Shown here: piece after piece, positions 1 to 8,379 of the stretch
Layout of the letters: each line of letters opens with the position of its first letter
How positions within the stretch are numbered: the first letter of the stretch is position 1
Assembly (NCBI RefSeq): GCF_002157875.1
Contig: NZ_CP021376.1
Span: forward strand, 1,054,001 to 1,118,000
Origin: Oceanisphaera avium
GTDB taxonomy: Bacteria; Pseudomonadota; Gammaproteobacteria; Enterobacterales; Aeromonadaceae
Length of the DNA: 64,000 nt
Reading direction: 5' to 3'
The notes under the pieces: generated by a model
The model's database searches: none
What the model was told of the DNA's origin: nothing
The model's input: the letters and a program-made list of their open reading frames with translations, nothing else
Made by a program: the position numbers and the translations under genes

Positions 1-711
1 TATATTGAGAACCTTATCTAAACTTTCACCCTTCTCCAAAAAGAAATTTATAGACTTATTTTTATGGATAACCTCCCACAGTTTGTATAAAGCCTCATTT
101 GCAAATTCAGCCTTATCCTCTTCGAGCTTGAGCAAACCATTTTTGATTAAGTATTTATTTATGTCAGCAGGTTTTTCGAGATCGAGAATGTCGCCAACTA
201 TAAACCAAAAATGGTCATCATCAGACTGCTGATGCTCTTTCTTCGTCAAGAACTTAAAGTCAAATACAAAGTCAGCATCCTCTGCACGCGAAAGCAGATT
301 AAGGCATAGCTTTCTTTTTGGAAACGCGGAATCATTATCCCATCTCTTTCGAGGGAGTTTATAGGCATACGTTCCTTTTAATCCTATATAGAGAGATGTA
401 AGACGCTGTTGACCATCCAATATAGCGGTAATTCCATTTTCACCACTTATATCTGCCTTTGGATTATGCGTGTTATCTCGTTCATGGTACTCACGAACAA
501 ACTCATAGAACTGAAAATTGCTTATATTCTGCCTCTCGACTTCCCAAAATAGAAATGAACTTATTGGGTAATCCCTCATTAGTGAATCAAAAAGACGTTC
601 TATCTGATCCACCCCCCAAACAAATTCACGTTGAATGGCCGGAAGCAAATAATTCTTCTTGTGTACATTATCAATCGCTTCTTTGATCGTTATCGGCTCT
701 ACAAATGCCAT
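1..711 (-). CDS. DUF262 (GmrSD N-terminal-type) protein, integron cassette 3, 3' end outside window
   Basis: The frame is open from the ATG at 711 to the window edge, giving 237 residues with no stop. Residues near 24-32 read PAIQREFVW and a later segment reads ILDGQQRLTSLY; together these are the hallmark of DUF262, the ParB/sulfiredoxin-like domain found in GmrSD-type restriction proteins and many defence genes. A GGAG sequence lies about nine bases before the ATG. The gene follows an attC site (736-813), so it is read as the third cassette counted from the integrase. The family is usually longer, often with a C-terminal DUF1524 HNH nuclease domain, but that part is not in view. A defence role is inference from the family; no target can be named. 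Confidence 0.85.
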   Translation of the reverse strand, partial: MAFVEPITIKEAIDNVHKKNYLLPAIQREFVWGVDQIERLFDSLMRDYPISSFLFWEVERQNISNFQFYEFVREYHERDNTHNPKADISGENGITAILDGQQRLTSLYIGLKGTYAYKLPRKRWDNDSAFPKRKLCLNLLSRAEDADFVFDFKFLTKKEHQQSDDDHFWFIVGDILDLEKPADINKYLIKNGLLKLEEDKAEFANEALYKLWEVIHKNKSINFFLEKGESLDKVLNI

Positions 712-735
712 TCAATTTACTCCGTTTATTTATTC

Positions 736-813
736 GCATAACGCGAAGTTAAGGGGCTGGCGGTACGCCAGTCCCAGCGAGTGTAACGAGCGAGCTTGAA
801 TGCCTTGTTAGCT
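736..813 (-). repeat. attC recombination site between cassettes 2 and 3
   Basis: Read on the - strand the site starts with AGCTAAC (813-807) and ends with GTTATGC (742-736), the two simple-site core motifs of an attC. Between them are degenerate inverted arms and a central hairpin, CTGGCG/CGCCAG around 757-771. The TAA stop of the cassette 2 gene (810-808) lies inside the first core, as is usual in cassettes. The expected crossover is between 742 and 741. The site differs strongly in sequence from the other attC at 1567-1645. Confidence 0.8.
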
Positions 814-1539
814 TTCTCGCTCCCTTGTTCTTTCGCGGATGCTGAGCAAACGTATTTTTGTATTTGGACTCAAATACTCATCATCATAAAATATTACGCC
901 TTCTTCTTTCATGCTTTCCAGCTCATTTATAATTCGCTTGGATGGAATATTATCTCTTAACGACTCCACCAGCTCTTCAGCGGTAACAATTTTTCTTCTT
1001 CTGGCGAAAGATCGCAAGGCCATTAATATATGATTTCTAACAGTTTCTTCTCTGGCTTCAATTTCAATCATCCTTGAAGTTTGAATTGCGTTATCTAGCA
1101 ATACTTCTAGTTCTTTCCCGATGCCTGAAACCCTTCCGTCTACCATCTGCTGCTTTTCTAGAATCTCATTTAACTGTTTGTCCAGAGCAGACTTTATCTC
1201 TTGTACTTTTTCTTCGGCTTTTCTGTCTGCCTCTTCAAGGATATCGCTTTTGTTTCCAGCACCACTACCAACTCCATCGCCACTCCAAATATGCTTTCGC
1301 ATATCAGAGACCGTATCCTTCATCATAGAAAAAGTATCCGAATAAAGCTTGTCGAACAAATTCTCTAGTCGTTTAACGCTCGCATCAATTCCTTTGGCCG
1401 CTTCAGTTGTTGACTTGGATGCCTCGTTGGACATTTTGAAAAATACGATGGACAACCATATCGCCCCAATCGCAAGAACCAATGAGGTTATCGAAGCTAT
1501 CAGGCCAACCATCTCAATCCCTGACAAATATTTATCCAC
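808..1539 (-). CDS. membrane-anchored coiled-coil protein of unknown function, integron cassette 2
   Basis: I do not recognise this 243-residue protein. It starts at a GTG with AAGGAG about nine bases upstream. Residues about 10-35 are a hydrophobic membrane segment. They are followed by a long charged, heptad-like helical region (about 38-165) rich in K, E, D and A with a short glycine-rich break (WSGDGVGSGAG, near 85-95). The last 80 residues (RRRKIVTAEELVE, a predicted helix-turn, then short beta-like segments) resemble a winged-helix shape. The gene is bounded by two attC sites and is read away from the integrase, so it is cassette cargo. Possible roles include a sensor or effector membrane protein, but no function is supported. 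Confidence 0.8.
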   Translation of the reverse strand: MDKYLSGIEMVGLIASITSLVLAIGAIWLSIVFFKMSNEASKSTTEAAKGIDASVKRLENLFDKLYSDTFSMMKDTVSDMRKHIWSGDGVGSGAGNKSDILEEADRKAEEKVQEIKSALDKQLNEILEKQQMVDGRVSGIGKELEVLLDNAIQTSRMIEIEAREETVRNHILMALRSFARRRKIVTAEELVESLRDNIPSKRIINELESMKEEGVIFYDDEYLSPNTKIRLLSIRERTRERES

Positions 1540-1566
1540 CGTAAGTAACTCCTTTTCGGTCCTTTA

Positions 1567-1645
1567 AGCTAACGCAAAGCGCACCGGTGGCCTTTACAGA
1601 GCGAAGCGGCGTAAAGGACATCCGAGTGCCGCGTTTTGTTAAGGC
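1567..1645 (-). repeat. attC recombination site between cassettes 1 and 2
   Basis: Read on the - strand, GCCTTAAC (1645-1638) opens the site and GTTAGCT (1573-1567) closes it. The outer arms pair imperfectly (AACAAAACGCGGCACTCGG against CCACCGGTGCGCTTTGCGTT), and a central hairpin CCTTTAC/GTAAAGG (1591-1597 and 1611-1617) forms the variable end. The TAA stop of cassette 1 (1641-1639) sits in the first core. These are the features of a folded single-strand attC substrate. The expected crossover is between 1573 and 1572. Confidence 0.87.
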
Positions 1646-2280
1646 TTTCGCCCCGTAGTAATTTGATTAGACAGCACCGGGAGCACATAAATTGTTCTCA
1701 ACATAGCCTCAGCTATCTCCAGAGCAGCTATTAGCTCCGGTGGTCGAGCAACCTCTACTTCATGGGCTGCGACATTCCCTAAAAACCGATGGCCGTGCAA
1801 TATAGCCGCTTGATCATTTGATAAAACGCCATCGCTGGCCAACCCATCAATTAGCTTTTCAAGATTACCACCTTTGACCTTTCTGTCTTTGCATATGGCT
1901 TCTATTAATGCACGTAAACCAATTGCCGTTAATAGTGGGAGTTGAGCATTCATAGCACCAATAATTTCGCGGTAAATGGACCGGATTTTCTGCGGCAGCA
2001 GGTGATCATCGCCAAAGGTTTGGCGCTGGTTTCTTGAATTTGGATAAGTTCGCCAGCTTGAATCCATCTCCCCAGTGTGCGGATTCCAGTCAGCCTCGTC
2101 CCATTCCGAAATGGCGTATGCATAACTATCGCAGCCTGCGCACTGACAAAAATAATGCTTCTGACCCCATTTCTCAGCTTCAAATGGATGAGAGTCCACA
2201 GAACGCTCTGCAATAATTAGGTGGTTGGTAGAGCGTTTACAGTCGCCACAGTAAATTTTGATCTTATCTCCGATAGCCAT
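1639..2280 (-). CDS. zinc-ribbon plus DUF4145 protein, first integron cassette
   Basis: This 213-residue protein has a Cys pair near its N-terminus (CGDC, residues 11-14) and a second Cys cluster (CQCAGC, about 45-50), which together look like a zinc ribbon. Residues about 95-200 match the DUF4145 pattern: P-x-K-I-x-x-I-Y-R-E, LRALIEAIC, L-x-x-L-I-D-G-L and GNVAAHE. DUF4145 domains occur alone and at the ends of restriction-type proteins. The gene directly follows the attI-like junction at 2290-2297, making it the newest-position cassette, the one nearest the integron promoter. The ribosome site (GAGAG) is weak and close to the ATG. A defence role is inference only. Confidence 0.85.
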   Translation of the reverse strand: MAIGDKIKIYCGDCKRSTNHLIIAERSVDSHPFEAEKWGQKHYFCQCAGCDSYAYAISEWDEADWNPHTGEMDSSWRTYPNSRNQRQTFGDDHLLPQKIRSIYREIIGAMNAQLPLLTAIGLRALIEAICKDRKVKGGNLEKLIDGLASDGVLSNDQAAILHGHRFLGNVAAHEVEVARPPELIAALEIAEAMLRTIYVLPVLSNQITTGRKP

Positions 2281-2289
2281 ACTCTCGTA

Positions 2290-2345
2290 GCCTTAACAGC
2301 TAATTCAACGACTAATGACATCTATGCAAACCGCACCTATTCCGC
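2290..2345 (-). other. attI-like integration site
   Basis: On the - strand the core GTTAAGGC (2297-2290) stands immediately before the first cassette gene. It matches the GTTRRRY-type simple site expected where attI joins the first cassette, with the crossover between 2297 and 2296. The site lies between the integrase gene and the first cassette, as in all integrons. The upstream limit of attI is not defined by sequence, so 2345 is nominal. Confidence 0.6.
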
Positions 2346-2399
2346 GAAGCATACACCTCATCATTAAAATTTCTCTTTTTATCAAAAGCTTAAGGCTCC

Positions 2400-2430
2400 A
2401 TAAAACGACGCCTCGGGGAATAAGCGTCAA
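2400..2430 (-). promoter_or_regulatory. candidate cassette promoter (Pc)
   Basis: TTGACG (2430-2425, - strand) is a strong -35-like hexamer. A T-rich TTTTAT (2405-2400) follows after 19 bases, which is longer than ideal. It points at the cassette array from the integrase-attI interval, where integron Pc promoters are expected. The -10 assignment is weak. Confidence 0.35.
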
Positions 2431-2540
2431 ATGTCGCTTTCCACACTAAATTTCTGTTCGTTTATGCATTTTTGCTCACAGTAACTATTCCATATTTTTC
2501 AGTGCTTTATAAGCTTTGTAGACCAAGAATCATGAAGTTT

Positions 2541-2556
2541 TACGACAATTGTCGTA
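2541..2556. promoter_or_regulatory. perfect 16-bp palindrome in the integrase-attI interval
   Basis: TACGACAATTGTCGTA is an exact inverted repeat with no spacer. It lies between the divergent integrase and cassette transcription units, about 75 bases before the integrase start. It could be a regulator site, but I do not recognise a specific protein for it. Confidence 0.45.
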
Positions 2557-2601
2557 TAGCTCCGGTTTCGTTGTGCAATCATCGCAGCAGCAACTAAACT
2601 A

Positions 2602-2617
2602 CTGTATATAAGAACAG
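2602..2617 (+). promoter_or_regulatory. LexA (SOS) box of the integrase gene
   Basis: The sequence CTGTATATAAGAACAG is a perfect CTGT-N8-ACAG match. It ends 15 bases before the integrase ATG at 2633 and overlaps a TATATA-like -10 region. SOS control of intI through LexA is established for class 1 and Vibrio integrons. Here it is read directly from sequence; binding was not tested. Confidence 0.87.
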
Positions 2618-2632
2618 TGTACAGGTGAGCGC

Positions 2633-3625
2633 ATGATTATGGATGTACCACCCAAACTGCCAGACCAGCCTACTCGCTTCATGGATCAACTGCGTGCCTT
2701 GATCCGTAGCCGAAATCTGGCCTACAAAACAGAGCAAACTTATTGCCACTGGATTAAACGGTTTATTCGCTTTCATGGCATGCGCCACCCCTCTACCTGC
2801 TCTAAAAAAGAGGTAGAGCAGTTTCTTTCTCATCTTGCGGTACAGCGCAACAACAGCGTAAGTACACAACGCACCGCTCTGAATGCGCTCGTTTTTCTGT
2901 TTCGGGAATTTCTTCAGCAACCGCTGGGTGAGTTGTCGTTTGAGCTGGCAAGAAAGCCTAGGCGACTGCCCACGGTTTTTACCCATGATGAAGTTAAAGC
3001 CGTAATAAGCCACTTAGAAGGCACCTCACAACTGGTGGCGCGTTTAATGTATGGCTCAGGCCTGCGCATTAACGAAGTGTTGCGGCTTCGAGTCAAAGAT
3101 ATCGATTTTGGCATGCAGCAAATTATTGTGCGCAGCGGTAAAGGTAATAAAGACCGAGTAACCCTGCTGCCAGACTCCTTGCTAACGCCACTGTCTCTGC
3201 AAATTGAAGCCTGCCTGATACTCCATAAGCAGGACCTGGCGAGTGGCCATGGTGAGGCTTACCTGCCCTTTGCACTGAATCGCAAATATTCGAGCGCAGC
3301 CAGTGAGCCGGCTTGGCAATATCTGTTTCCGGCGGGTAAGTTGGCCATAGACCCACGCAGCAATGTGGTGCGTCGCCATCATTTATTGGATCGCGGCGTG
3401 CAACGAGCCATTGGAGCGGCCATTCGCAAGGCTGGTATTTACAAACAGGCAAACAGCCACGTGCTGCGTCACAGCTTTGCTACCCGGTTACTTGAGGCCG
3501 GGTACGACATTCGTACTATTCAAAAACTGCTGGGCCATGCCGATGTGCGTACCACAGAAATTTATACCCATGTGGCACGCAAGGGAGGATTCGGGGTGAG
3601 AAGTCCGGTCGACGATGGTTTTTAG
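2633..3625 (+). CDS. intI: integron integrase (tyrosine recombinase)
   Basis: This 330-residue tyrosine recombinase catalyses cassette capture and excision between attI and attC sites. The N-terminal SAM-like core-binding domain (about 12-100) is followed by the catalytic domain. That domain has R in GSGLRINE, the HVLRHSFATRLLEAG box, and the nucleophile in EIYTHV near the end. The extra segment between the first and second catalytic boxes (ALNRKYSSAASEPAWQYLFP) is the patch that separates IntI from other XerC-like recombinases. An in-frame ATG at 2639 is an alternative start; AGGTGAG at 2623-2629 fits 2633. The gene diverges from its cassettes and carries a LexA box, so expression is probably SOS-induced. 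Length and catalytic residues indicate an intact enzyme. Confidence 0.95.
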   Translation: MIMDVPPKLPDQPTRFMDQLRALIRSRNLAYKTEQTYCHWIKRFIRFHGMRHPSTCSKKEVEQFLSHLAVQRNNSVSTQRTALNALVFLFREFLQQPLGELSFELARKPRRLPTVFTHDEVKAVISHLEGTSQLVARLMYGSGLRINEVLRLRVKDIDFGMQQIIVRSGKGNKDRVTLLPDSLLTPLSLQIEACLILHKQDLASGHGEAYLPFALNRKYSSAASEPAWQYLFPAGKLAIDPRSNVVRRHHLLDRGVQRAIGAAIRKAGIYKQANSHVLRHSFATRLLEAGYDIRTIQKLLGHADVRTTEIYTHVARKGGFGVRSPVDDGF

Positions 3626-4130
3626 CGAGCCGACAGGCTAGCGCAGAGCCTTACAGGCGTCTATTATCTCATTTTTTATTATAAGACAGCACCCGCTACA
3701 TGCACTTGGCTCAATTGAAGCCTCGCATTATAAGCAAGAATAAGTGGCAACATGAATTCAGATAGGGTGATTGATGTAGACTGTCGTTCTTTGCCTTGCT
3801 TGGATTAAGTAATCGCTCATCATTGCTGTGGAATTTTCAGTCGATTTGCCCTTTAAAAGCTAAAACAATTGGCAACGGACCCCACGGAACACGGAAATAT
3901 AAAGATCAAACCGGAAAGGTCTATTAGTAGTAAGAGCCAAATATCGCATCCTGAACGAGATGAACTCTTACTATTAAAAAGCGCTTGTCGGCCGCGATCT
4001 TGTCCGTGCGCTCTGCTCTTTTCCGTGGCAAAAATAGCTCTTTTTTTAAGGTTTCGGCTGCGTCGACATGCGAGAGCAAGTGCTCGCCTGCAAAACATCA
4101 AAACCCTGCGCTGATCCTACCCTTCGCCCA
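3626..4130. other. gene-poor stretch between the integron and tkt
   Basis: About 500 bases hold no convincing gene. The open frames on both strands here (82 residues or fewer) are rich in Arg and Ser, lack recognisable domains and good ribosome sites, and overlap each other, so they are rejected. No tRNA, attC or insertion sequence end is visible. The region probably marks the old boundary where the integron joins the core chromosome. Confidence 0.5.
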
Positions 4131-4160
4131 TAAAAAACCGGCCAATCGGCCGGTTGTTAT
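4131..4160 (-). terminator. rho-independent terminator after tkt
   Basis: AACCGGCC (4136-4143) and GGCCGGTT (4148-4155) form an 8-bp stem with a four-base loop. On the - strand a T run follows, fitting termination of tkt about 75 bases past its stop. Confidence 0.8.
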
Positions 4161-4231
4161 TTACGCTAGTTATTAAATTACTTAGCTAATTTATTTAACT
4201 ATTTAGTTAGCTAACATATTTAGCCGCTTAC

Positions 4232-6232
4232 TTATTTTGCTAAAAGCGCATTGGCTTTTTCAACAACGTTATCAACGGTAAAGCCAAAGAACTTAAATAG
4301 CTCATCGGCAGGAGCCGACTCACCGAAGCTGTGCATGCCAATAATATCGCCGTTTAGGCCAACGTATTTAAACCAGTAATCAGCAATGCCCGCTTCTACT
4401 GCTAAACGCTTAGCAACGGCCGCTGGCAATACGCTTTCTTTATATTCCACAGATTGTGCATCAAACACATCGGTACACGGAATAGACACCACTCGCACTT
4501 GCTTGCCTTGGGCGCTTAACTGCTCACTTGCCGCGATGGCCAGCTCAACTTCGGAGCCGGTGGCAATAATAATCAGCTCTGGCATGTTGGCACAATCTTT
4601 GAGCACGTAGCCGCCTTTAGCCACATCGGCCAGTTGCTGCTCGTTGCGCTCAATTTGGCCTAAGCCTTGGCGAGAGAAGATCAATGACGTGGGGCCGTCT
4701 TTACGCTCAATGGCCGACTTCCAGGCCACGGCAGACTCCACTTGGTCACAGGGGCGCCAAGTGCTCATGTTGGGCGTTAAACGCAAAGATGCAATTTGTT
4801 CAACCGGCTGGTGGGTGGGGCCGTCTTCACCCAAACCGATAGAGTCGTGGGTATAAACGAAAATGGCGCGCTGCTTCATGAGCGCGGCCATGCGCAGGGC
4901 ATTACGGGCATATTCCACGAACATCAAGAAAGTGCCGCCGTAAGGAATAAAGCCGCCGTGTAAGGCCACGCCATTCATAATGGCGCTCATGCCAAACTCG
5001 CGTACGCCGTAGTGCAGGTAGTTGCCGCTAAAATCATCACTGCTGATGGCTTGTGAGGCTTTGTGCATGGTCAGGTTAGAAGGCGCTAAGTCGGCACTGC
5101 CGCCCAACAACTCAGGCAAGATAGCACCAAAGGCATCGAGGGAGTTTTGTGAAGCTTTACGAGTGGCAATTTTTGCCGGATTAGCTTGCAGCTCTTTAAT
5201 AAAATCGCTGCTGGTTTGTGCCCAATCAGCAGGCAGATCACCTTTTAAGCGACGGGTTAATTCTGCGGCTAATTCAGGAAACTCAGCTTGATAAGCGGCA
5301 AAAGCTTTATTCCACTTGGCTTCGGCGGCGGCGCCCTGCTCTTTGGCATCCCATTTAGCATAAATGTCAGCGGGAATATCAAAAGCGGCATGCTCCCAAC
5401 CCAATTTTTCACGGGTAGCGGCCACTTCAGCATCACCTAGCGGTGAGCCGTGAGAATCGGCGGTGCCGGCTTTATTGGGTGAGCCAAAACCAATAACGGT
5501 TTTACAGCAAATTAAAGTGGGGCGTGAGCTATCGGCGCGGGCGGCATCAATGGCTTGGGTTAACGCGGCTGAGTCATGACCGTCGACATTGGCAATCACT
5601 TGCCAGCCGTAAGCTTCAAAGCGTTTAGGAGTGTCATCACTAAACCAACCGTCTAACTCACCATCAATAGAGATGCCATTGTCATCCCAAAAGGCAATCA
5701 GCTTACCTAACCCTAAGGTGCCAGCTAGTGAACAGGCCTCGTGTGAAATGCCTTCCATTAAGCAACCATCGCCTAAAAAGGTATAGGTGTAGTGATCCAC
5801 AATCTCATGATTGGGGCGGTTAAACTGGGCCGCTAAGGCACGCTCAGCAATGGCCATACCCACGGCATTAGTAATGCCTTGACCTAGCGGACCTGTGGTG
5901 GTTTCTATGCCAGGAGCATAGCCGTATTCTGGGTGGCCCGGTGTTTTAGAGTGCAATTGACGAAACTGTTTCAGATCCTCAATCGACAAGTCATAACCCG
6001 TTAGGTGCAATAAAGAGTACAACAACATAGAGCCGTGACCGTTAGATAAAATAAAGCGGTCGCGATCGGCCCAGTTAGGGTTGCTGGGGTTGTGTTTGAG
6101 GTAATGGCGCCACAACACCTCGGCAATATCAGCCATGCCCATAGGGGCACCGGGGTGGCCAGAATTTGCTTTTTGTACGGCATCCATACTGAGTGCGCGC
6201 ACGGCATTGGCCAGCACTTGACGAGAAGGCAT
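4232..6232 (-). CDS. tkt: transketolase
   Basis: Thiamine-diphosphate enzyme of the non-oxidative pentose phosphate pathway; moves two-carbon ketol units between sugar phosphates in the cytosol. The 666-residue protein has the N-terminal SGHPGAPMG segment with the catalytic His, the TDP/metal motif GDGCLMEG near 155, the middle pyrimidine-binding domain ([28 protein letters not shown]) and a C-terminal domain with [10 protein letters not shown]. Length matches E. coli TktA. The frame extends to an ATG at 6238, but AGGAG abuts that codon directly and is six bases from the ATG at 6232, so 6232 is chosen. In many relatives tkt lies next to epd/pgk; here its neighbour is the divergent metK. Confidence 0.95.
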   Translation of the reverse strand: MPSRQVLANAVRALSMDAVQKANSGHPGAPMGMADIAEVLWRHYLKHNPSNPNWADRDRFILSNGHGSMLLYSLLHLTGYDLSIEDLKQFRQLHSKTPGHPEYGYAPGIETTTGPLGQGITNAVGMAIAERALAAQFNRPNHEIVDHYTYTFLGDGCLMEGISHEACSLAGTLGLGKLIAFWDDNGISIDGELDGWFSDDTPKRFEAYGWQVIANVDGHDSAALTQAIDAARADSSRPTLICCKTVIGFGSPNKAGTADSHGSPLGDAEVAATREKLGWEHAAFDIPADIYAKWDAKEQGAAAEAKWNKAFAAYQAEFPELAAELTRRLKGDLPADWAQTSSDFIKELQANPAKIATRKASQNSLDAFGAILPELLGGSADLAPSNLTMHKASQAISSDDFSGNYLHYGVREFGMSAIMNGVALHGGFIPYGGTFLMFVEYARNALRMAALMKQRAIFVYTHDSIGLGEDGPTHQPVEQIASLRLTPNMSTWRPCDQVESAVAWKSAIERKDGPTSLIFSRQGLGQIERNEQQLADVAKGGYVLKDCANMPELIIIATGSEVELAIAASEQLSAQGKQVRVVSIPCTDVFDAQSVEYKESVLPAAVAKRLAVEAGIADYWFKYVGLNGDIIGMHSFGESAPADELFKFFGFTVDNVVEKANALLAK

Positions 6233-6438
6233 CAACATCTCCTGAGACAGTTACGTAATATAAAAGAGGTAAGGTGAGCAAAAATTGTCGCGCGTATTGT
6301 CCCAAAGACTGTGGAGCGGCGCAAATTTAATCTTAACAAGTGTGCGCTTGGCCAACTAACTCAACATAAGGGCAAAAAAGTGGCTTGATATTGTGTTGAG
6401 CTTACGACATTTTGCTGGTAATCGCGGATGGCTCTCTT

Positions 6439-6460
6439 TAGAATAGCCGTCTAGATGTTA
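6439..6460 (+). promoter_or_regulatory. candidate metK promoter -10 and MetJ operator
   Basis: TAGAAT (6439-6444) looks like a -10 element. Directly after it, AGCCGTCT AGATGTTA (6445-6460) resembles two tandem met boxes (consensus AGACGTCT repeated); the first matches 7 of 8 and the second 5 of 8. MetJ repression of metK with SAM as corepressor is established in enteric bacteria. The surrounding 331-base gap (6239-6569) also contains the start region of the divergent tkt. Confidence 0.45.
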
Positions 6461-6569
6461 ATACCGCCATCGTTCATCGTCGCTTAGCACTTGCTGGTTT
6501 ATGCAGTTGGGGTTTGCCAAGGTGGTTTATTAGCACATCGGAATTACTTTATTACGTTAGGAAATCATC

Positions 6570-7730
6570 ATGGCCAAACTATTTACCTCCGAGTCCGTAT
6601 CCGAAGGTCATCCGGATAAAATTGCCGATCAGATCTCAGATGCGGTGTTAGACGCCATTATTGAACAAGATCCCAAAGCGCGTGTGGCCTGTGAAAGCTT
6701 CGTTAAAACCGGCATGGTGATTGTGGGCGGTGAAATTACCACTACCGCTTGGGTGGATATTGAAGATTTAGTGCGCAAAACCGTGAGTGACATTGGCTAC
6801 ACCAGCTCAGAAATGGGCTTTGATGGCGCCAGCTGTGCGGTATTAAACGCCATTGGTAAGCAGTCTCCAGATATTGCCATGGGCGTGGATCGCCGTGATC
6901 AAGACCCTTATGTACAAGGTGCCGGCGACCAAGGCTTAATGTTTGGCTATGCCTCTAATGAAACTGATGTCTTGATGCCCGCCCCCATTACTTATGCTCA
7001 TAAGCTAATGCGCCGCCAGGCAGAAGTGCGAAAGTCTAAAGAGTTGGCTTGGTTGCGCCCCGATGCAAAATCACAAGTCACCTTTGTTTATGATGAGCAA
7101 GGCAAGCCCAGCGCCATTGATGCGGTAGTGTTATCTACTCAACATTGTCCTGAAATAGACCAAGCCACACTGCAAGAAGCAGTAATGGAAACCATTATTA
7201 AGCCGGTGTTACCGGCTGAGTGGTTAACTAAAAACACCAAGTATTTTATTAACCCTACTGGCCAATTTGTCATTGGTGGCCCCATGGGCGATTGCGGTTT
7301 AACGGGTCGTAAAATTATTGTTGATACCTATGGCGGCATGGCACGCCACGGTGGCGGTGCGTTTTCGGGTAAAGATCCCTCTAAGGTAGACCGCTCTGCC
7401 GCCTATGCCGCGCGTTATGTGGCGAAAAACATTGTTGCGGCGGGTCTTGCTGAGCGCTGCGAAATTCAGGTGTCTTATGCCATTGGCGTGGCTGAGCCTA
7501 CTTCAATTAGCGTAGAAACCTTTGGCACGGGTAAAGTAGCAGAAGACTTAATTGATGCGCTAGTACGTGAGCACTTTGATCTGCGCCCTTATGGCCTTAT
7601 TCAAATGCTGGACTTAAATCGTCCCATCTATCAGCCTACTGCGGCTTACGGTCATTTTGGTCGTGATGAGTTCACTTGGGAAGCCACCGATAAAGCCGCG
7701 TTATTGCGCGATGCGGCGGGGTTAAAATAA
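6570..7730 (+). CDS. metK: S-adenosylmethionine synthase
   Basis: Forms S-adenosylmethionine from methionine and ATP; cytosolic tetramer that supplies every methyltransferase, including RsmE, RlmE and the Cfa-like enzyme in this window. The 386 residues compare with 384 in E. coli. Visible motifs are SVSEGHPDK (9-17, ATP binding), [12 protein letters not shown] (about 115-126), the [14 protein letters not shown] nucleotide segment and [23 protein letters not shown] lies nine bases before the ATG. It stands alone, with its own promoter region and terminator. Confidence 0.97.
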   Translation: MAKLFTSESVSEGHPDKIADQISDAVLDAIIEQDPKARVACESFVKTGMVIVGGEITTTAWVDIEDLVRKTVSDIGYTSSEMGFDGASCAVLNAIGKQSPDIAMGVDRRDQDPYVQGAGDQGLMFGYASNETDVLMPAPITYAHKLMRRQAEVRKSKELAWLRPDAKSQVTFVYDEQGKPSAIDAVVLSTQHCPEIDQATLQEAVMETIIKPVLPAEWLTKNTKYFINPTGQFVIGGPMGDCGLTGRKIIVDTYGGMARHGGGAFSGKDPSKVDRSAAYAARYVAKNIVAAGLAERCEIQVSYAIGVAEPTSISVETFGTGKVAEDLIDALVREHFDLRPYGLIQMLDLNRPIYQPTAAYGHFGRDEFTWEATDKAALLRDAAGLK

Positions 7731-7750
7731 ACGCTAACATAAGCACATTT

Positions 7751-7777
7751 AAAGGGAAGCTGCGGCTTCCCTTTTTA
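7751..7777 (+). terminator. rho-independent terminator after metK
   Basis: AAAGGGAAGC (7751-7760) pairs with GCTTCCCTTT (7765-7774) around the loop TGCG, followed by more T. It begins 20 bases after the metK stop. Confidence 0.88.
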
Positions 7778-7847
7778 TTGGTTAACCATTTAACATAGCG
7801 CACCACGCTGCCTAAGCCCGTAGGACGAGATTAGAAAATAGGTAATA

Positions 7848-8327
7848 ATGACCGCTGATTTAGAACAAAGAGTGCGTGAGCGAGTAGTGCAATGCCTGCG
7901 CATTGCCGCTCACGAATTATCACGAGAGTTTATAGAGCCTGTGGTGCGCTTTAACCAAGGGGGGCGTATTGCAGGCTCGGCGTGGCTAGAGCGCTGGGAG
8001 CTGCGCTTTAACCCCATATTGCTGGCCGATAATGAAGCTGAATTTATGAGTGATATTGTGCCTCATGAAGTGGCGCACCTTGTTGCTTTTGCCTGTTTTG
8101 GTAAGGTAAAACCTCATGGCCGTGAATGGCAGCATATTATGCACGCCGTATTTGGCTGTGAGCCGCGCACGCGCCACCGTTTAGACACCACTAAAGTGGC
8201 ACCTACTTTTAGTTATCACTGCTCATGTCGACAGCATCAATTGACCCTTAGGCGCCATAACAAGATAATGCGCGCCAAGCAGCGTTATTTATGTTTGCAC
8301 TGTAATGGTGAATTGCAGCCTATTTAA
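7848..8327 (+). CDS. sprT: SprT family zinc metalloprotease-like protein
   Basis: This 159-residue SprT-family protein has the zinc-binding HExxH helix (VPHEVAHLVAF, near 72) and a downstream HGREWQ segment with a third ligand. A C-terminal zinc-ribbon follows, with Cys/His pairs in YHCSC and CLHCNG. The eukaryotic relative Spartan degrades DNA-protein crosslinks; the bacterial function is little known. The order sprT-nuclease-rsmE-gshB-yqgE-ruvX mirrors sprT-endA-rsmE-gshB-yqgE-yqgF of E. coli. Start chosen at the ATG preceded by TAGGT. Confidence 0.9.
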   Translation: MTADLEQRVRERVVQCLRIAAHELSREFIEPVVRFNQGGRIAGSAWLERWELRFNPILLADNEAEFMSDIVPHEVAHLVAFACFGKVKPHGREWQHIMHAVFGCEPRTRHRLDTTKVAPTFSYHCSCRQHQLTLRRHNKIMRAKQRYLCLHCNGELQPI

Positions 8328-8379
8328 ATACCTCTGAACTTGTTGCTGATGCACATTCACTGCTAGGAAATTATTTTTT

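Noticed and set aside
1074..1345. Open frames on the + strand inside cassette 2
   Set aside because: They are antisense to a better gene on the - strand and lack recognisable features.
2594..3013. 139-residue frame antisense to the integrase
   Set aside because: Antisense to a conserved integrase domain; composition is that of a shadow frame.
3853..4114. Overlapping open frames of about 80 residues on both strands after the integrase
   Set aside because: Arg/Ser-rich, no domain, no ribosome site, and each is the shadow of the other; not supported as genes.
4180..4212. TTAGCTAA repeats as a possible attachment site or CRISPR-like repeat
   Set aside because: Two short self-complementary copies in AT-rich sequence; no spacer array or duplicated flank. 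No CRISPR array was seen anywhere in the window.
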